A DNA stretch of 61,637 nt from Sporisorium sorghi. Lineage: Eukaryota > Basidiomycota > Ustilaginomycetes > Ustilaginales > Ustilaginaceae. Of this stretch, positions 10,245 to 20,439 are shown in pieces; position 1 is the stretch's first letter, and every line of letters begins with the position of its first letter. The translations under genes were made by a program, and so were the position numbers. The notes under the pieces are model-generated. The model saw nothing but the letters and a program-made list of their open reading frames with translations. It ran no database searches and had not been told where the DNA came from. Location of the stretch: contig JALCCG010000119.1 of assembly GCA_023212695.1 (NCBI GenBank), positions 1 to 61,637 on the forward strand, read 5' to 3'.

Positions 10245-10609
10245 CGTGTGTGACGAGACTGATCCTTGGATGATGATGGTGAATGATGAGCAAAAGGCAG
10301 GATGCTGAAGCACAATTTTGAGATTTCTTCTCGAGACATTGAAATTTCAGACTTTGTCCTCCACTCTCTGCAATCGCGATTACCTTCACTAGTCGACCCG
10401 ATCCCGATTCGTCCTTCAGCAGCATTCGTCAACGATGAAGCTTAAAGCTCTACTCGAAGCATCACTATATGCATCACACTTTCGAGACAATCGATGTTGT
10501 ACATTGCACTTGGCGGTGCAGCTACATTCGGAGACAGGACTAATGGTACAGTGCCGACTAGCCGTGGCTTGCGATCTTGCGGATGCGGAAAACGAGCAGA
10601 AGAGTGGGC
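10245..10609. other. Intergenic: RRP4 promoter and 3' end of RAP1-like gene
   Basis: A stretch of 365 bp between two minus-strand genes. I see no RNA gene, repeat or further ORF worth calling. Confidence 0.6.
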
Positions 10610-13600
10610 CTAGCGGCGGTATCGCTTGGAAGACTCTGGACGAGCAAAGCTGCGTTCCTCGACGATGTTACGGCGCTTCAGCGGGCTGGTAGAGTGGGAC
10701 AAGCTCCTCGACAGGTTGCCGATGGAGCGATTGGGCGTGCTGCCAGAGCGCGTCATGGCCGCCAGCCTAAGGAAGTTCTCAGCTTGCTCGAAGTTACCCT
10801 TGGAAGTCTTGACATACTCGAACGCCACCTCAGCTTCGACGCCATACGCTTCGTACATCTCATCCAGCCATGCGAGGGTGTAGGCGCGAGCTTCTCTGAC
10901 CCGGCAATTGAAACGTTCAAGCAGCGTTCGCAGTAGTTCGTTGTCGAGCCCGAAATCCTGGCGGTACTGCTCGACTTCAGCGCGATACTGCATGCGCGCA
11001 ACCTGGCTGAGCGGTCGAGATGCGAGTTGCTCCGTTGACATGTCCCGCAGATTCGTTCGGCTACGATTTGGTGTGGGGCTGACGGGGGGCATCGCGGCTG
11101 GAGCACGCCCGCCCGAGATGCGTCTTGAGGACTGCGATGTGCCACGCACTCGCGACGGCGTCTCGTCGGCTGCGTTGGCAGGACCGAGCAGGGGTTTGTG
11201 CTTGATGCGACTGGCGCGAGAGCGCGACGACTCGGTGATTGCAACGGGTTCGACAGTCGGCAAGGGGTTGGGGGAGACGGACGCCGAGGTTTGGGAAACG
11301 CTGCTCGCCCACCTGCGTGTGCGCTGGATGCGATCTTCCTCGTCTTGACGGCGTGTCACCGAGACGTGACGGATGGCTGCTGGCTTTTGACTCCGAGAAG
11401 GCGTGGCAAAATGACCCAAGACACGATCGGTCGTGATGGGTGACCTTTGCAGCCTTGGTGAAGCCTGTTCGCGACGGGTCTGCAGATTGGGCAGAGATGG
11501 GCGCGAACGAGCCTTGCGGATGCGCTGCTCTTCGTCACTGTCCATGGTAAAGTCGTAGAAGGGTGCGTCGCGATGCTGAGCGAGCACGGGAGTACCGGCT
11601 TGAACTGCACTGGTTGAGCGTCGATGCGCAATGTGTGCAATGCTGCGCGTAGTGCGGGTTGGTGGCTCGACGGAAGGTCTCCAAGAGCTGCCGGTGGATT
11701 CGTTGTTCTCCTGATACTCGACCGATTCAGGAGCGGCCTCGATACTGCCCACCTCGTACGCAACGGACCCGGTAGAGCCCTTCTCCTCCGGCGATGCAGA
11801 GGAATCCATCGGGGCATCGATTTCTGCCTCAACCTGCAACATGTCCTCTTCTTCGTCTTCGTCGTCGTCCACGGGAGGCGGTGGTGGCGCTTCTGGCCAC
11901 TGCTGTTCGGATGGCGGCTGCCTTCGGACTGGTTCCTCGGTGTCGAGGGGCGGAAGCAAGACCACGACACCATCGGAAAGGGCTCTCAGCTCTTCTTCCC
12001 GGGACGAACCATTGAGCTTCAATCCTTCTGCTCGAGGTGAGCCGTGGGGGAGCGAGTCGTGTTGCTCGGGTTGATCCTCCATGACAGGCTCGCTACTCCT
12101 CGCAGATACTGCCGGATCAGCAGCTGACATGTGCTCATCAGGCTGCTGCTCCGTTGCGAGACCTTCTCCACCTTCGGCTTCGCCTCCGCTTCCATCGGAG
12201 CTGACATCAAGATCGTCATCATCATCGTCAGAGTTGTCCTCTGCTTGCCCAGCGACACGGTCGAGGATCATGAGATCGATCATCTCCTTGTAGACGGAGC
12301 GATTCTTGAGGTAGTGACTGCGCCATGACGCAGCCGAATGCTTTGAAAACTCGGCAGCGAATTGATCCCAGAAGGTGTCTTCAGGCTTGGCAATGATGGC
12401 GTCTTGCGTGGCAGGTGGCAGGTTGCTGCCTTTGGCCATGACATGATCGACGAGTTTGTTGAGCAACGCATCCTTCTCTTCTTGCGTGAACTTGACTCGC
12501 TTGTCCGTGTTGTCTGCCCGTGAAGTGGCTTGGCGCATCTTGGAGTCAAGTCGTCGAGACCCTTCCCATTCAGGACTTTCTGACTCTTCTTCGCGACTTG
12601 GATCGGCACGAGCCGAGACGTCTTCTGGTCGACCCATTGCGAGATGTTCCTCGTCACTATCGTCGTCCAGCTGGTCAAGCTCCGAGTCAACCGACGAGTC
12701 GCTGGACTCTGCAGCAGCCCGAGGCTTGGACTGGGACTTTTGCGAAGGAGCAGGACGAGATGATGACGGTTGCAATAATGTCTTCATCATCCTAGGGGAG
12801 TACTCGTCTGGATCGGATTCCTCGTCGTCGGATGAAGCTCCTCCGGCAGCACCTGAGATCGGATCCCGTTGCGCAAGCGAGATGGAAGGCGGAGGGCTTG
12901 TGCCGGCAGAAGAAGATTCGGAAGTGACGTATTCGACTGGCTGCCTGATTTTGGAGGGACTCTTTTCGACGTTGTCGGTGGTAGCGCCTGGATTGGGTTG
13001 GCGCACCTGCAAGTCTGGCTCATCCTCTTCTGATTGACCTGAATGGTCTGAGGCACGCTCTCGATCGTTGTCGCCCGGCGCTTGCGCTTGCGCTCGCGGT
13101 CGTGGTGAGGTACGTGGCCAACCATCGGAAGGAGCGGACTGCTCCGAGGGACCAGGCTCGGGTGTGTATTGCGACCTGAGGATGCGTGCTTGGAGTTGAG
13201 ATGGCTCGCCGTCGAGTGCGTCGCGACGTGCAGCCCGGACCTCTTTTCTGAGATTCCAGCCCTTGTCAAAGTTGTTTTGTAGATAGGTCTGGAAGCTGTA
13301 GAAGCTGTGCGTGGGGACGCGTTCTGCAAGCTCTTTCGCCGCTGCATTGAGGCTCCACTTGGCCTCGTCCTTGTCGATGAAGTACGAGATTATGGCTTGA
13401 CGGTCGGCGTCGGTGAATGGATTGCGACCGTTCAGAGTGCGCGGAGCGGGCGCTGGAAGATTCGCCTGTGCTGATGCGGGTTGATTCGGCTGAAATTTGT
13501 ACTTGGGATCGTCGACATCGAGCCGAGCGCCCTGCGTAACGCTATCGTTGATGTAGTCGGGCGTGACAACAGGGATGGGTTCGCCCACCTGATTGGACTC

Positions 13601-14068
13601 TCTGAGCAGCTTTCTGGCAGCGGTCATGTTCTTGGGATCAACGACGATCAAGTTAGCTTTGGCCAGGCGAGATTCTATGACGCCACCGTGAGTACGAATG
13701 GCGATCTGCAGCTTTTTGGCGAGCGTATGATCGAGTTCGCGAGGGAGATGGATGCGAAGTGGTACGTCGGGAGAGGAACTTTTGAGAAATGGCTTGGCTT
13801 TTGAGGACGAAGGAGCAGTGGAGGAGATTTGCTTGGCAGCTGATGGCTCGCGGCCGATCCTGTCACCTGCGTTTGTAGGTGAGTCTGACGACGCGCCATC
13901 GACATCACTAGTGCCATCACTGAGAAGCTCGATGCGTGGCTTCGGAGCCGTCGCTGTGGTCGAGGACAGCGTAGCCCGGGAGTTCGAGGCAGCTGCAGAT
14001 GGATCCGACCTTGAGGGACGGGGTGCTGACTCGACAAACTCGTTGCTTTCCTGCGAAGCGTTCATCAT
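10610..14068 (-). CDS. RAP1: RAP1-like telomere protein (BRCT-Myb-Myb-RCT)
   Basis: A 1,152-residue protein with Rap1 domain order. A BRCT-like domain lies at about 103-182 (IHLPRELDHTLAKKLQ to TPDYINDSV), and a Rap1-type Myb domain at about 214-270, beginning RNPFTDADRQAI. A second Myb-like module lies at about 525-605 (FTQEEKDALL to WRSHYLKN), followed by long acidic, disordered segments. A helical C-terminal domain at about 1040-1105 (TLLERFNCRVREAR to YVKTSKGNFEQAENFL) resembles the Rap1 C-terminal interaction domain. Known Rap1 proteins bind telomeres directly or through TRF-type proteins and restrain recombination and end fusion. The first ATG is 14068; the 38 codons upstream start with GTG. 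It is much longer than human RAP1 (399) and yeast Rap1 (827). The main alternative is another BRCT/Myb chromatin factor. Confidence 0.75.
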   Translation of the reverse strand: MMNASQESNEFVESAPRPSRSDPSAAASNSRATLSSTTATAPKPRIELLSDGTSDVDGASSDSPTNAGDRIGREPSAAKQISSTAPSSSKAKPFLKSSSPDVPLRIHLPRELDHTLAKKLQIAIRTHGGVIESRLAKANLIVVDPKNMTAARKLLRESNQVGEPIPVVTPDYINDSVTQGARLDVDDPKYKFQPNQPASAQANLPAPAPRTLNGRNPFTDADRQAIISYFIDKDEAKWSLNAAAKELAERVPTHSFYSFQTYLQNNFDKGWNLRKEVRAARRDALDGEPSQLQARILRSQYTPEPGPSEQSAPSDGWPRTSPRPRAQAQAPGDNDRERASDHSGQSEEDEPDLQVRQPNPGATTDNVEKSPSKIRQPVEYVTSESSSAGTSPPPSISLAQRDPISGAAGGASSDDEESDPDEYSPRMMKTLLQPSSSRPAPSQKSQSKPRAAAESSDSSVDSELDQLDDDSDEEHLAMGRPEDVSARADPSREEESESPEWEGSRRLDSKMRQATSRADNTDKRVKFTQEEKDALLNKLVDHVMAKGSNLPPATQDAIIAKPEDTFWDQFAAEFSKHSAASWRSHYLKNRSVYKEMIDLMILDRVAGQAEDNSDDDDDDLDVSSDGSGGEAEGGEGLATEQQPDEHMSAADPAVSARSSEPVMEDQPEQHDSLPHGSPRAEGLKLNGSSREEELRALSDGVVVLLPPLDTEEPVRRQPPSEQQWPEAPPPPPVDDDEDEEEDMLQVEAEIDAPMDSSASPEEKGSTGSVAYEVGSIEAAPESVEYQENNESTGSSWRPSVEPPTRTTRSIAHIAHRRSTSAVQAGTPVLAQHRDAPFYDFTMDSDEEQRIRKARSRPSLPNLQTRREQASPRLQRSPITTDRVLGHFATPSRSQKPAAIRHVSVTRRQDEEDRIQRTRRWASSVSQTSASVSPNPLPTVEPVAITESSRSRASRIKHKPLLGPANAADETPSRVRGTSQSSRRISGGRAPAAMPPVSPTPNRSRTNLRDMSTEQLASRPLSQVARMQYRAEVEQYRQDFGLDNELLRTLLERFNCRVREARAYTLAWLDEMYEAYGVEAEVAFEYVKTSKGNFEQAENFLRLAAMTRSGSTPNRSIGNLSRSLSHSTSPLKRRNIVEERSFARPESSKRYRR

Positions 14069-15790
14069 TGAAATGTTGGGGAGCGTTTCGATGTCAACAG
14101 GTAAGATGTGTTGGGTTGAGGCAGTGCATGAAGAGCTACCACGGCATGTCGGGCTCCCCGGGAGGAGGCTGTCGGAGTGCACAGTGGAATCGGATGGTGT
14201 CCGTCGAGGTAGCCAGCTGAGCGAGTTCTAGAAGGATCGCGGATGGAATCACGTCGACGCAGCGGTCGCTCCGACAGGGCTGAGTAGATCGACTGAGCTT
14301 ATGCTGCTCCTCGTAACGATAGAGCTGCTCACTGTCGCATCGGCCGTTGTGATGAAAGGAAGGAGTTGGGCGTAGTTTGTGAAAGGAGTGAAGCAATGGA
14401 TGGCAGCGAGAGAGCAAGAAGTCCCGCATCCATCCTCCACTCACACTCAGCGGAAGAACCGACAATCGTGAATCGTGAATTCAGAGATTCAGATTTCAGA
14501 TTCGCGTCGAGGAGCGACCGTCGCGTTGAGAGAGACCCTGACCTTCTTTGATGAAGAAAAACAAACGGCACGAGCCACGTGACCTTGAAAAGAGAGAACA
14601 CGGCAAACGCGAGGAGAAGCTGTGTTGGGTAGCGAGCGTGGGCCTCGTTTCGAAGAAGAAAGTCACAGCAGCTCGCTAAACCGCATGAAAAACGCACCGC
14701 GGCGCTTTCGCCTTTGGAACAAACAAAAAAGGCGCCGCTCTTTCATTTGAGTCACTTGGCTACACCAAGGTCTTCGTTGCGATCGACGCGGTCTCGCCAC
14801 GTCGGGTTGGTGAGCTCCAGAGCATGACAGTTTGCGATGAAGCGAGACTCCTCCACCTCGAGGACCTGAACAGTAAGCTCGGTTTCCGCTTTCTTAGAAT
14901 CGAGCGGGCGAGCGTGGTTGCTTGATTTTTTGATTTTTTTTTGGACTGTGCTGCAGCGCGGGACCACCGACTTTCGGGACGCTTCCGACAGGGCTGGTTG
15001 CTCGTGGGACTCTCAAAAGAGATGAAGGTCCAGTGGCGTGAACACAGCCTTACGGTCGATGTGCTGTCTCGGATTTGAGCAGCAAGGAGGAGCCGTGACT
15101 TCACAGTGTCGCGCGCATCTATTCTATCGTCACACGACAGAAAGTGTGATGGAGTCAAGGAGGACGACTCCAGGATGATGCGCAACGGTCACAGCCAGCT
15201 CGAACTGCGACGGCTCTCGTGTTTGACGAGCGAGAGCAGCGCAGGTGTTGGACTTTTTGCTTTCGCCTTTTGCCGAGTCAAACCAACACTTTTGCACTTT
15301 TTGTGGCCCGATCTGTGAAATTGGCTTTGGATTGCAGCGATTGACGGTTCGCTCTGCTCTGCTTTGCTCTTCCCTACCTTACCAACTGCATACAACAGCC
15401 GTCTCATCTCTTCGCTTCTCGACGCCCTGCAGCTCTGCGTACTGTCACATACCTCGTAGAATCGCACGCTCATCCTTCATCCGCCTCTTCGACCACGGTC
15501 ACAGGCCGAACAACGTGAACCGGATCGTCTTTCTCCCTGCGCCTCTTGCATCTTCCCGGCGCTTCCCTCCTTTGCTGCCGGCAACGACATCTAGCACGAG
15601 GCCAACCCGCATCCTTCCAGTGATGACGGCACTACAGACCTGAATACCATCACACACTCGCTTCTCTGCCTATTGCTGACCCGCGACGTCACTTTCGCAA
15701 AGCATTGGCCACGAGGACCGTCTCGACGTGGCTAAGCTGCTGGTCTGGAAGTCGCTCCAGCTAGCAGCACCTCTACCACAACGCTACACC
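14069..15790. other. Intergenic: divergent promoter region RAP1-like / SGO1
   Basis: This 1.7-kb stretch lies between two divergently transcribed chromosome-biology genes and must hold both promoters and long 5' UTRs. Only short frames without recognisable similarity occur. No tRNA, repeat array or mobile element was seen; there are short A and T runs near 14,725 and 14,935. Confidence 0.6.
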
Positions 15791-18700
15791 ATGCCACCAG
15801 CAACACGGCGGGAAGTCAGGCTGAGCGCCAGTCTTCCTGACCCCACCTCGCAACATGGCACCACCCACTCGATCGAGACCAGTCGCTCCGCCTCCATGCT
15901 CATCCCCAACATGGAATCCATCCTCGAGAACTTTGAGCAGTTCAAACGAAAGCACATTTCCCAGAACCGCGAGATCATCAAGTCCAACGCCGTCTATCAA
16001 CTTCGAGTACGCGAGCTCGAGAATCGCATACAGGTTCTCGAGGCCGAAAAGATCCAGAAGGAGATGGATACCAACGCACTCACAGCTCAAGTCAGTCAGC
16101 TCCATCATGCCATCGGCACCATCCACGCCGGCTGGGAAGCCATCGGTCGAGGTCTCACCCTCAGCGCAGGCCATGCTTTCCATTCTTCCGACTCCAAACA
16201 ACTTCTCGACATCACCAAGCTACCAGCATCCAACAGAATCACAGTCGAACCCAACCCGAACGCCGCTGCCCTTGTCCGTTCCGTCGCCAGACCTCCCGAA
16301 CCTCACATCGAGAGCCTCAAAGAGGAGCATCGCTACACGCAAGACGACAGTCAATCCCGCACACCCCTCGTCAGACCTGAAGGCACATTGGCTCCCGTTC
16401 TCGCCAACGACACTTTCCACGACGAATGGCAGCAGCACTTCCAGGCCATGCAGGCTGCTCAGTCCGATCAGCCGCCTCACTCTGCTCACTCTGGTGAGCA
16501 GAGCTCTGTCAACGGCGCGTCCTCTGTGCTCGACATGGATGGCGCACCTTCACCCATGGGCAGTCCTGAGCTGCCCATGGATCTTGAACATGTCATTGCA
16601 GCTGCTGCTTCTCGCTCTGCTACACATCCATGGTCGCTTCCGGACGTCACGCCTCCTTTGCCGACAGACGACATGCCCTTTCTTATGCATTCCGGTCATT
16701 CCGAGAAGCACGAACCGAGTCACGACTCGACTCGCCAATCACTGCGCAGATCAGGGCGAAGGTCCAGTCGAAGACAGAGCGGTTACTTTTCGCAGAACGG
16801 CCTCGCCGAGTCTTACGCTCCCGACGCCTCGTCCGAGCCCGCATCCTTTCACACCAGTCCAGCGCCAAGCTCCGAGCCCTATTTGCCGTCAGACACCAAC
16901 TCAGAGACCATGGAAGGTGTGTTGGTCTACCCCGGCAGCGACCCAGCGCCTATCTATCGTGCCGCCTCGCATCAGCCGTCGTCCACCCTGGCTGACATCA
17001 CCAACACGGAGTACGCATCTCCCTCCTCGCTGCATGACCGTACAGCGTCACAGCTCGATCTTAACGTCGGGCCAGCCGATGCGACTCCTCGCAAAACGCG
17101 CCAGACTGCAAGCGAGAGCATGCCTCTATCACATGTCGAGCATAGCAGCACCTCGCTCGGTACCGCTCAATCGCAGGCGCGCACACCAGGTGGTCGAAAA
17201 CGCAAAGTTCCAAATCACGAGCCTCAGAATCCCATGCCAACACCTGCGAGACTCTTCAGCGCCGCCATCGACGTCACGCCCTCCGCATCTGCATCCACCG
17301 TCTTCGACGACGAACTCGGGTCCCAGACTGGACGCACACGAAGGGTCCGAAAGAGCATCAATTACGCCTTGCCTAAACTAAACACAAAGATGCGCAAGCC
17401 CGATCCAACTGACTTGGTCCCCGCCTCCACACCGCATCGTTCCAACGGCACCACGCCCGCTTCGGCTCGCGGCATGGTCGGTAGCACGGGAAACTTGAGC
17501 GACATCCGCAAATTGCACGAAGCAGCGGCACTGCGTCAGTCCCCCGCAGAGCGCGCCTCCCACACGCGGTCCAACGGCAGCCTCAGCCATTCGAATGGCG
17601 AAGACGACGGCGGCGTGCGCTTGGGAGACTTGCTGAATGCCCGTCAAGGTGCATACCAACATGCAACTCATGCAACTCAGGGATCTGGCACTGCGCCCAT
17701 CTTTTGGAACGCGGATGGCAACAATGACACTTCGGATGACGATTCGCGAGTGACGAGCAATGCCGATCTGGGCGAGCTCGCCGAGTTGGAGGCTGCCATG
17801 AGCGACCTTTGCACTGCCGATGACGTGCCTCAACAGGTTGATACGCCGAGAGCACCTCAAGCTTCCATGTGGCCCTCTCGCTCCTCGGCCCAGATGAGTG
17901 TCTCTTCTTCGACAGACAGCATGGCGTCACGCTCCAATGCCGCTACAAACAGAAGACCTTCTCTGCGACGCAAGACGACTACGCTGCCTTCTCGATCACG
18001 TCAATCCTCAGCTGAACAGGCGATGCAGGCAGAGGCTTCCAGCGGGACCGACTCGGGGCTCACCGTCGATAATGGCACAGGGAGCTCAGACGTTGGAATC
18101 GCACTGTCGGAGGGCACAGATACCGTGCCGAAATCTATCGCCGAAGCGACAAAGACCTCTGCCAGCTCGCGAAAGGCCAGCGATACAAGAAAGGATACCG
18201 AACGTCCTCGTTCTGGATTTGCATCCTCCTCCTCGACTGAACTCGGGAACGGTCGTCCACCTCCGCTGTCCGCTGGTCTCGCCGCCGGAATGAAGCCCAA
18301 GCAAAGGCCCGCCAGTGCAGGTGCTGCACTCGTGGGCTCGCGGTCAGCAAGTGCATCTTCGACTCTGGCGAGCAGCGTCGACAGACCGAGAACCTTCTCA
18401 GGCACCACAGCTGCCAAAGCAGGTCTCGCTCGATCGTCGTCATCGAGTAGCTCGACAAGCAGCATGGGTCGATCTTCCTCGTCGTCAACATCGTCATCGC
18501 AGCGTTCCAGCTTGCATTCGGCACTGACGAGCCAGACCAGGTCAGCGCCCGGCCAGATGACGCCTCGCATCGTGACCAAGGGTCTCCCGGCTTCGGCCAA
18601 AGAATCGCCACGAAATGCTGGTACTCCTACGCTGCGCCCGACGCCGTCCATTAGCAGCCTCGCCTCGGAATCGAGTGGCAGGTCGAGTCCAGCGCTTTCG

Positions 18701-19384
18701 GTCGCGTCGGTGGGCAGCAGTGGCACCCAGCTTTCGACGTCGACTCGCACGTCACTCAAGAACAGTGCGCCGTCTGGCCACGTGCAAAGACCAGGCACTG
18801 CCGGCTCGACAACTTCGAGCTCGTCGACCTCGAGGGAGGGCTCCGCACCTAGAGTGAATGGGTCCGCCTCGAGCACGGGGACGAGCACCAGCAGCGCAAG
18901 ACCGCAGCCTGCGCGATCGATGCCTAGCTTACGTCGTGCGACCGAAAAGACGGGCGTGACTTCGACGCCAAGGATTACCGTCCGCTCATCATCGTCGACG
19001 ATTCCTGCTGCTGCGGGACCAGATTCGTCCAACTCCAACATCACTTCTTCCGCCGCTTCGATCGCTGCTTCCAAGGTGGCCAAAGCGATCTCGTCGACAC
19101 CGGCATCTCGTTCGAAAGATGCTGCATCGACGCCAATGGGACTTGGAATTGACTTCAGCGATGGTTCGGCGGGAAAGGAGCTGATCGAGTTGACAGATGA
19201 GATCCACAAGGTCGTGCAAAAATCTTCGTCTTCGGCAGCACCATCCTCTTCGCTCTCGTCCGAGGCTCAGTCGAGCTCGCCAACAAGTTCGAGCAGACCC
19301 TCTAGCGACGATGCGTACCTTCCTGGTGCCAGTGTCGCCAAGACTCGTCGCACTAGCCGCCGTGTCAGTGGCATGACAGCATAG
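15791..19384 (+). CDS. SGO1: Shugoshin
   Basis: A 1,197-residue shugoshin, the guardian of centromeric cohesin that recruits PP2A and shields cohesin from separase. The N-terminal coiled coil (about residues 41-120) carries the family pattern FKRKHISQNREIIKSN followed by a heptad stretch, the PP2A-binding part. The conserved C-terminal basic motif is at about 515-540 (RRVRKSINYALPKLNTKMRK), which in the family binds histone H2A phosphorylated by Bub1. In yeasts this motif lies near the C-terminus; here about 660 further Ser/Thr-rich, low-complexity residues follow. The start was placed at the ATG at 15791 because the longer frame opens with GTG at 15728. A putative basic nuclear signal GGRKRKV lies before the C-terminal motif. 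The gene has no introns. Confidence 0.88.
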   Translation: MPPATRREVRLSASLPDPTSQHGTTHSIETSRSASMLIPNMESILENFEQFKRKHISQNREIIKSNAVYQLRVRELENRIQVLEAEKIQKEMDTNALTAQVSQLHHAIGTIHAGWEAIGRGLTLSAGHAFHSSDSKQLLDITKLPASNRITVEPNPNAAALVRSVARPPEPHIESLKEEHRYTQDDSQSRTPLVRPEGTLAPVLANDTFHDEWQQHFQAMQAAQSDQPPHSAHSGEQSSVNGASSVLDMDGAPSPMGSPELPMDLEHVIAAAASRSATHPWSLPDVTPPLPTDDMPFLMHSGHSEKHEPSHDSTRQSLRRSGRRSSRRQSGYFSQNGLAESYAPDASSEPASFHTSPAPSSEPYLPSDTNSETMEGVLVYPGSDPAPIYRAASHQPSSTLADITNTEYASPSSLHDRTASQLDLNVGPADATPRKTRQTASESMPLSHVEHSSTSLGTAQSQARTPGGRKRKVPNHEPQNPMPTPARLFSAAIDVTPSASASTVFDDELGSQTGRTRRVRKSINYALPKLNTKMRKPDPTDLVPASTPHRSNGTTPASARGMVGSTGNLSDIRKLHEAAALRQSPAERASHTRSNGSLSHSNGEDDGGVRLGDLLNARQGAYQHATHATQGSGTAPIFWNADGNNDTSDDDSRVTSNADLGELAELEAAMSDLCTADDVPQQVDTPRAPQASMWPSRSSAQMSVSSSTDSMASRSNAATNRRPSLRRKTTTLPSRSRQSSAEQAMQAEASSGTDSGLTVDNGTGSSDVGIALSEGTDTVPKSIAEATKTSASSRKASDTRKDTERPRSGFASSSSTELGNGRPPPLSAGLAAGMKPKQRPASAGAALVGSRSASASSTLASSVDRPRTFSGTTAAKAGLARSSSSSSSTSSMGRSSSSSTSSSQRSSLHSALTSQTRSAPGQMTPRIVTKGLPASAKESPRNAGTPTLRPTPSISSLASESSGRSSPALSVASVGSSGTQLSTSTRTSLKNSAPSGHVQRPGTAGSTTSSSSTSREGSAPRVNGSASSTGTSTSSARPQPARSMPSLRRATEKTGVTSTPRITVRSSSSTIPAAAGPDSSNSNITSSAASIAASKVAKAISSTPASRSKDAASTPMGLGIDFSDGSAGKELIELTDEIHKVVQKSSSSAAPSSSLSSEAQSSSPTSSSRPSSDDAYLPGASVAKTRRTSRRVSGMTA

Positions 19385-19764
19385 AAGATTCGATACAGCT
19401 TGGCAACTTGCCCAAGACCACACGCTCCTTTCTACCTTGCACTACGGATGACTGATCCGCCTTTGTATACCTGTTCTGCTGCATTTCTGAGCGCATGCCG
19501 AATCCACCACATTCTTTGACCGATTCGTCTGATCGACACCACTGTTGATGGTGTGGTGCAAAGGAAGAGAGAGGCTTTGAGACTTGAGGAAAAGCAAAAA
19601 TGTTTTTCGTGCGAAAGCAGTGATTTTGAAGCAAGAAAGCGCGTCTGTGCGTCGGACCCTTTCTTCCCGCACATCGCGACACTTTTGTGCATCTTCTTCC
19701 TCTCATCCTCTTACCAACTCGACCCTCCTCTTCACACACGACAACGCTCGGCAGAAGAATCAGC
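19385..19764. other. Intergenic: SGO1 3' end and EMC6 promoter
   Basis: A stretch of 380 bp with no recognisable feature beyond a short purine-rich segment around 19,560-19,610. Confidence 0.6.
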
Positions 19765-20439
19765 ATGTCGGCAGCAGCACTTATCCAAGAGCAAGAGCTT
19801 CAACTGCGGGCGCAGTCGTACTATCCGGAGAACGTCGCTCACAATGCCAAGCAGGTGGAATAGTGAGTCGATACGAGCTGTTTCAACGCAATTCTGCTAT
19901 CAAGAAGCTACTCACTGACCCTGACCTCCTCTGATAACCCACCAGCGTGCGTTCGACAGCGCTGTCAGTAGCAGGCGGAACAGCAGGCGTGCTGGGCATG
20001 ACAAACTGGCTCGGCTTTGGGTTCTACATCGTCTCTGTGCTGCTGACCAACCTGATCGTGCTGGGCATCAACGCCAATGGCAGCCCGAGCAAGTTCTTCA
20101 TCTCGCCCTCGCCGCCCGCCAAGCCCCTCACCGCGTCGTCTGCCAGCACACCCGCAGCTACGACGAGCAAGAACAGCAAGGCTAAGCCAGTAGCCAGTGC
20201 AAAGCCAGCGCTGACGATCGACCCAAGAAGCGGCAGTTTCTCGACGAAGGATGTCGCGGGCTTCTTGGTGAACGGCCTGACGGAGAACGCGTTCAGCTTC
20301 ATTCTGTGGTGGACGTTTTGGTTCGGTATCGTTCACGGTAAGTTGAGATGCGGGCGGATGAAGGGTGGTGGGCGAGCATGTGTGGGACTAACAGCGCGGC
20401 TTTATCTTCATCTGCGTTGCGCGAACAGTGTACGACTAG
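19765..20439 (+). CDS. EMC6: ER membrane protein complex subunit 6
   Basis: A three-exon gene: join(19765..19862, 19946..20337, 20429..20439), 166 residues. Splice sites are TA|GTGAGT ... CCAG|C and ACG|GTAAGT ... ACAG|TG, and the last exon encodes only the end of ...VHVYD. EMC6 is a core membrane subunit of the EMC insertase that places tail-anchored and multipass proteins in the ER. Recognition rests on the N-terminal YYPENVAHNAKQVEYVRS, the first hydrophobic hairpin (LSVAGGTAGVLGMTN, IVSVLLTNLIVLG) and the C-terminal segment FILWWTFWFGIVHVYD. Yeast and human EMC6 are about 110 residues; the extra length is a Ser/Ala/Pro-rich insert of about 50 residues between the second and third membrane segments. 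The reading frame closes exactly across both introns. Confidence 0.88.
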
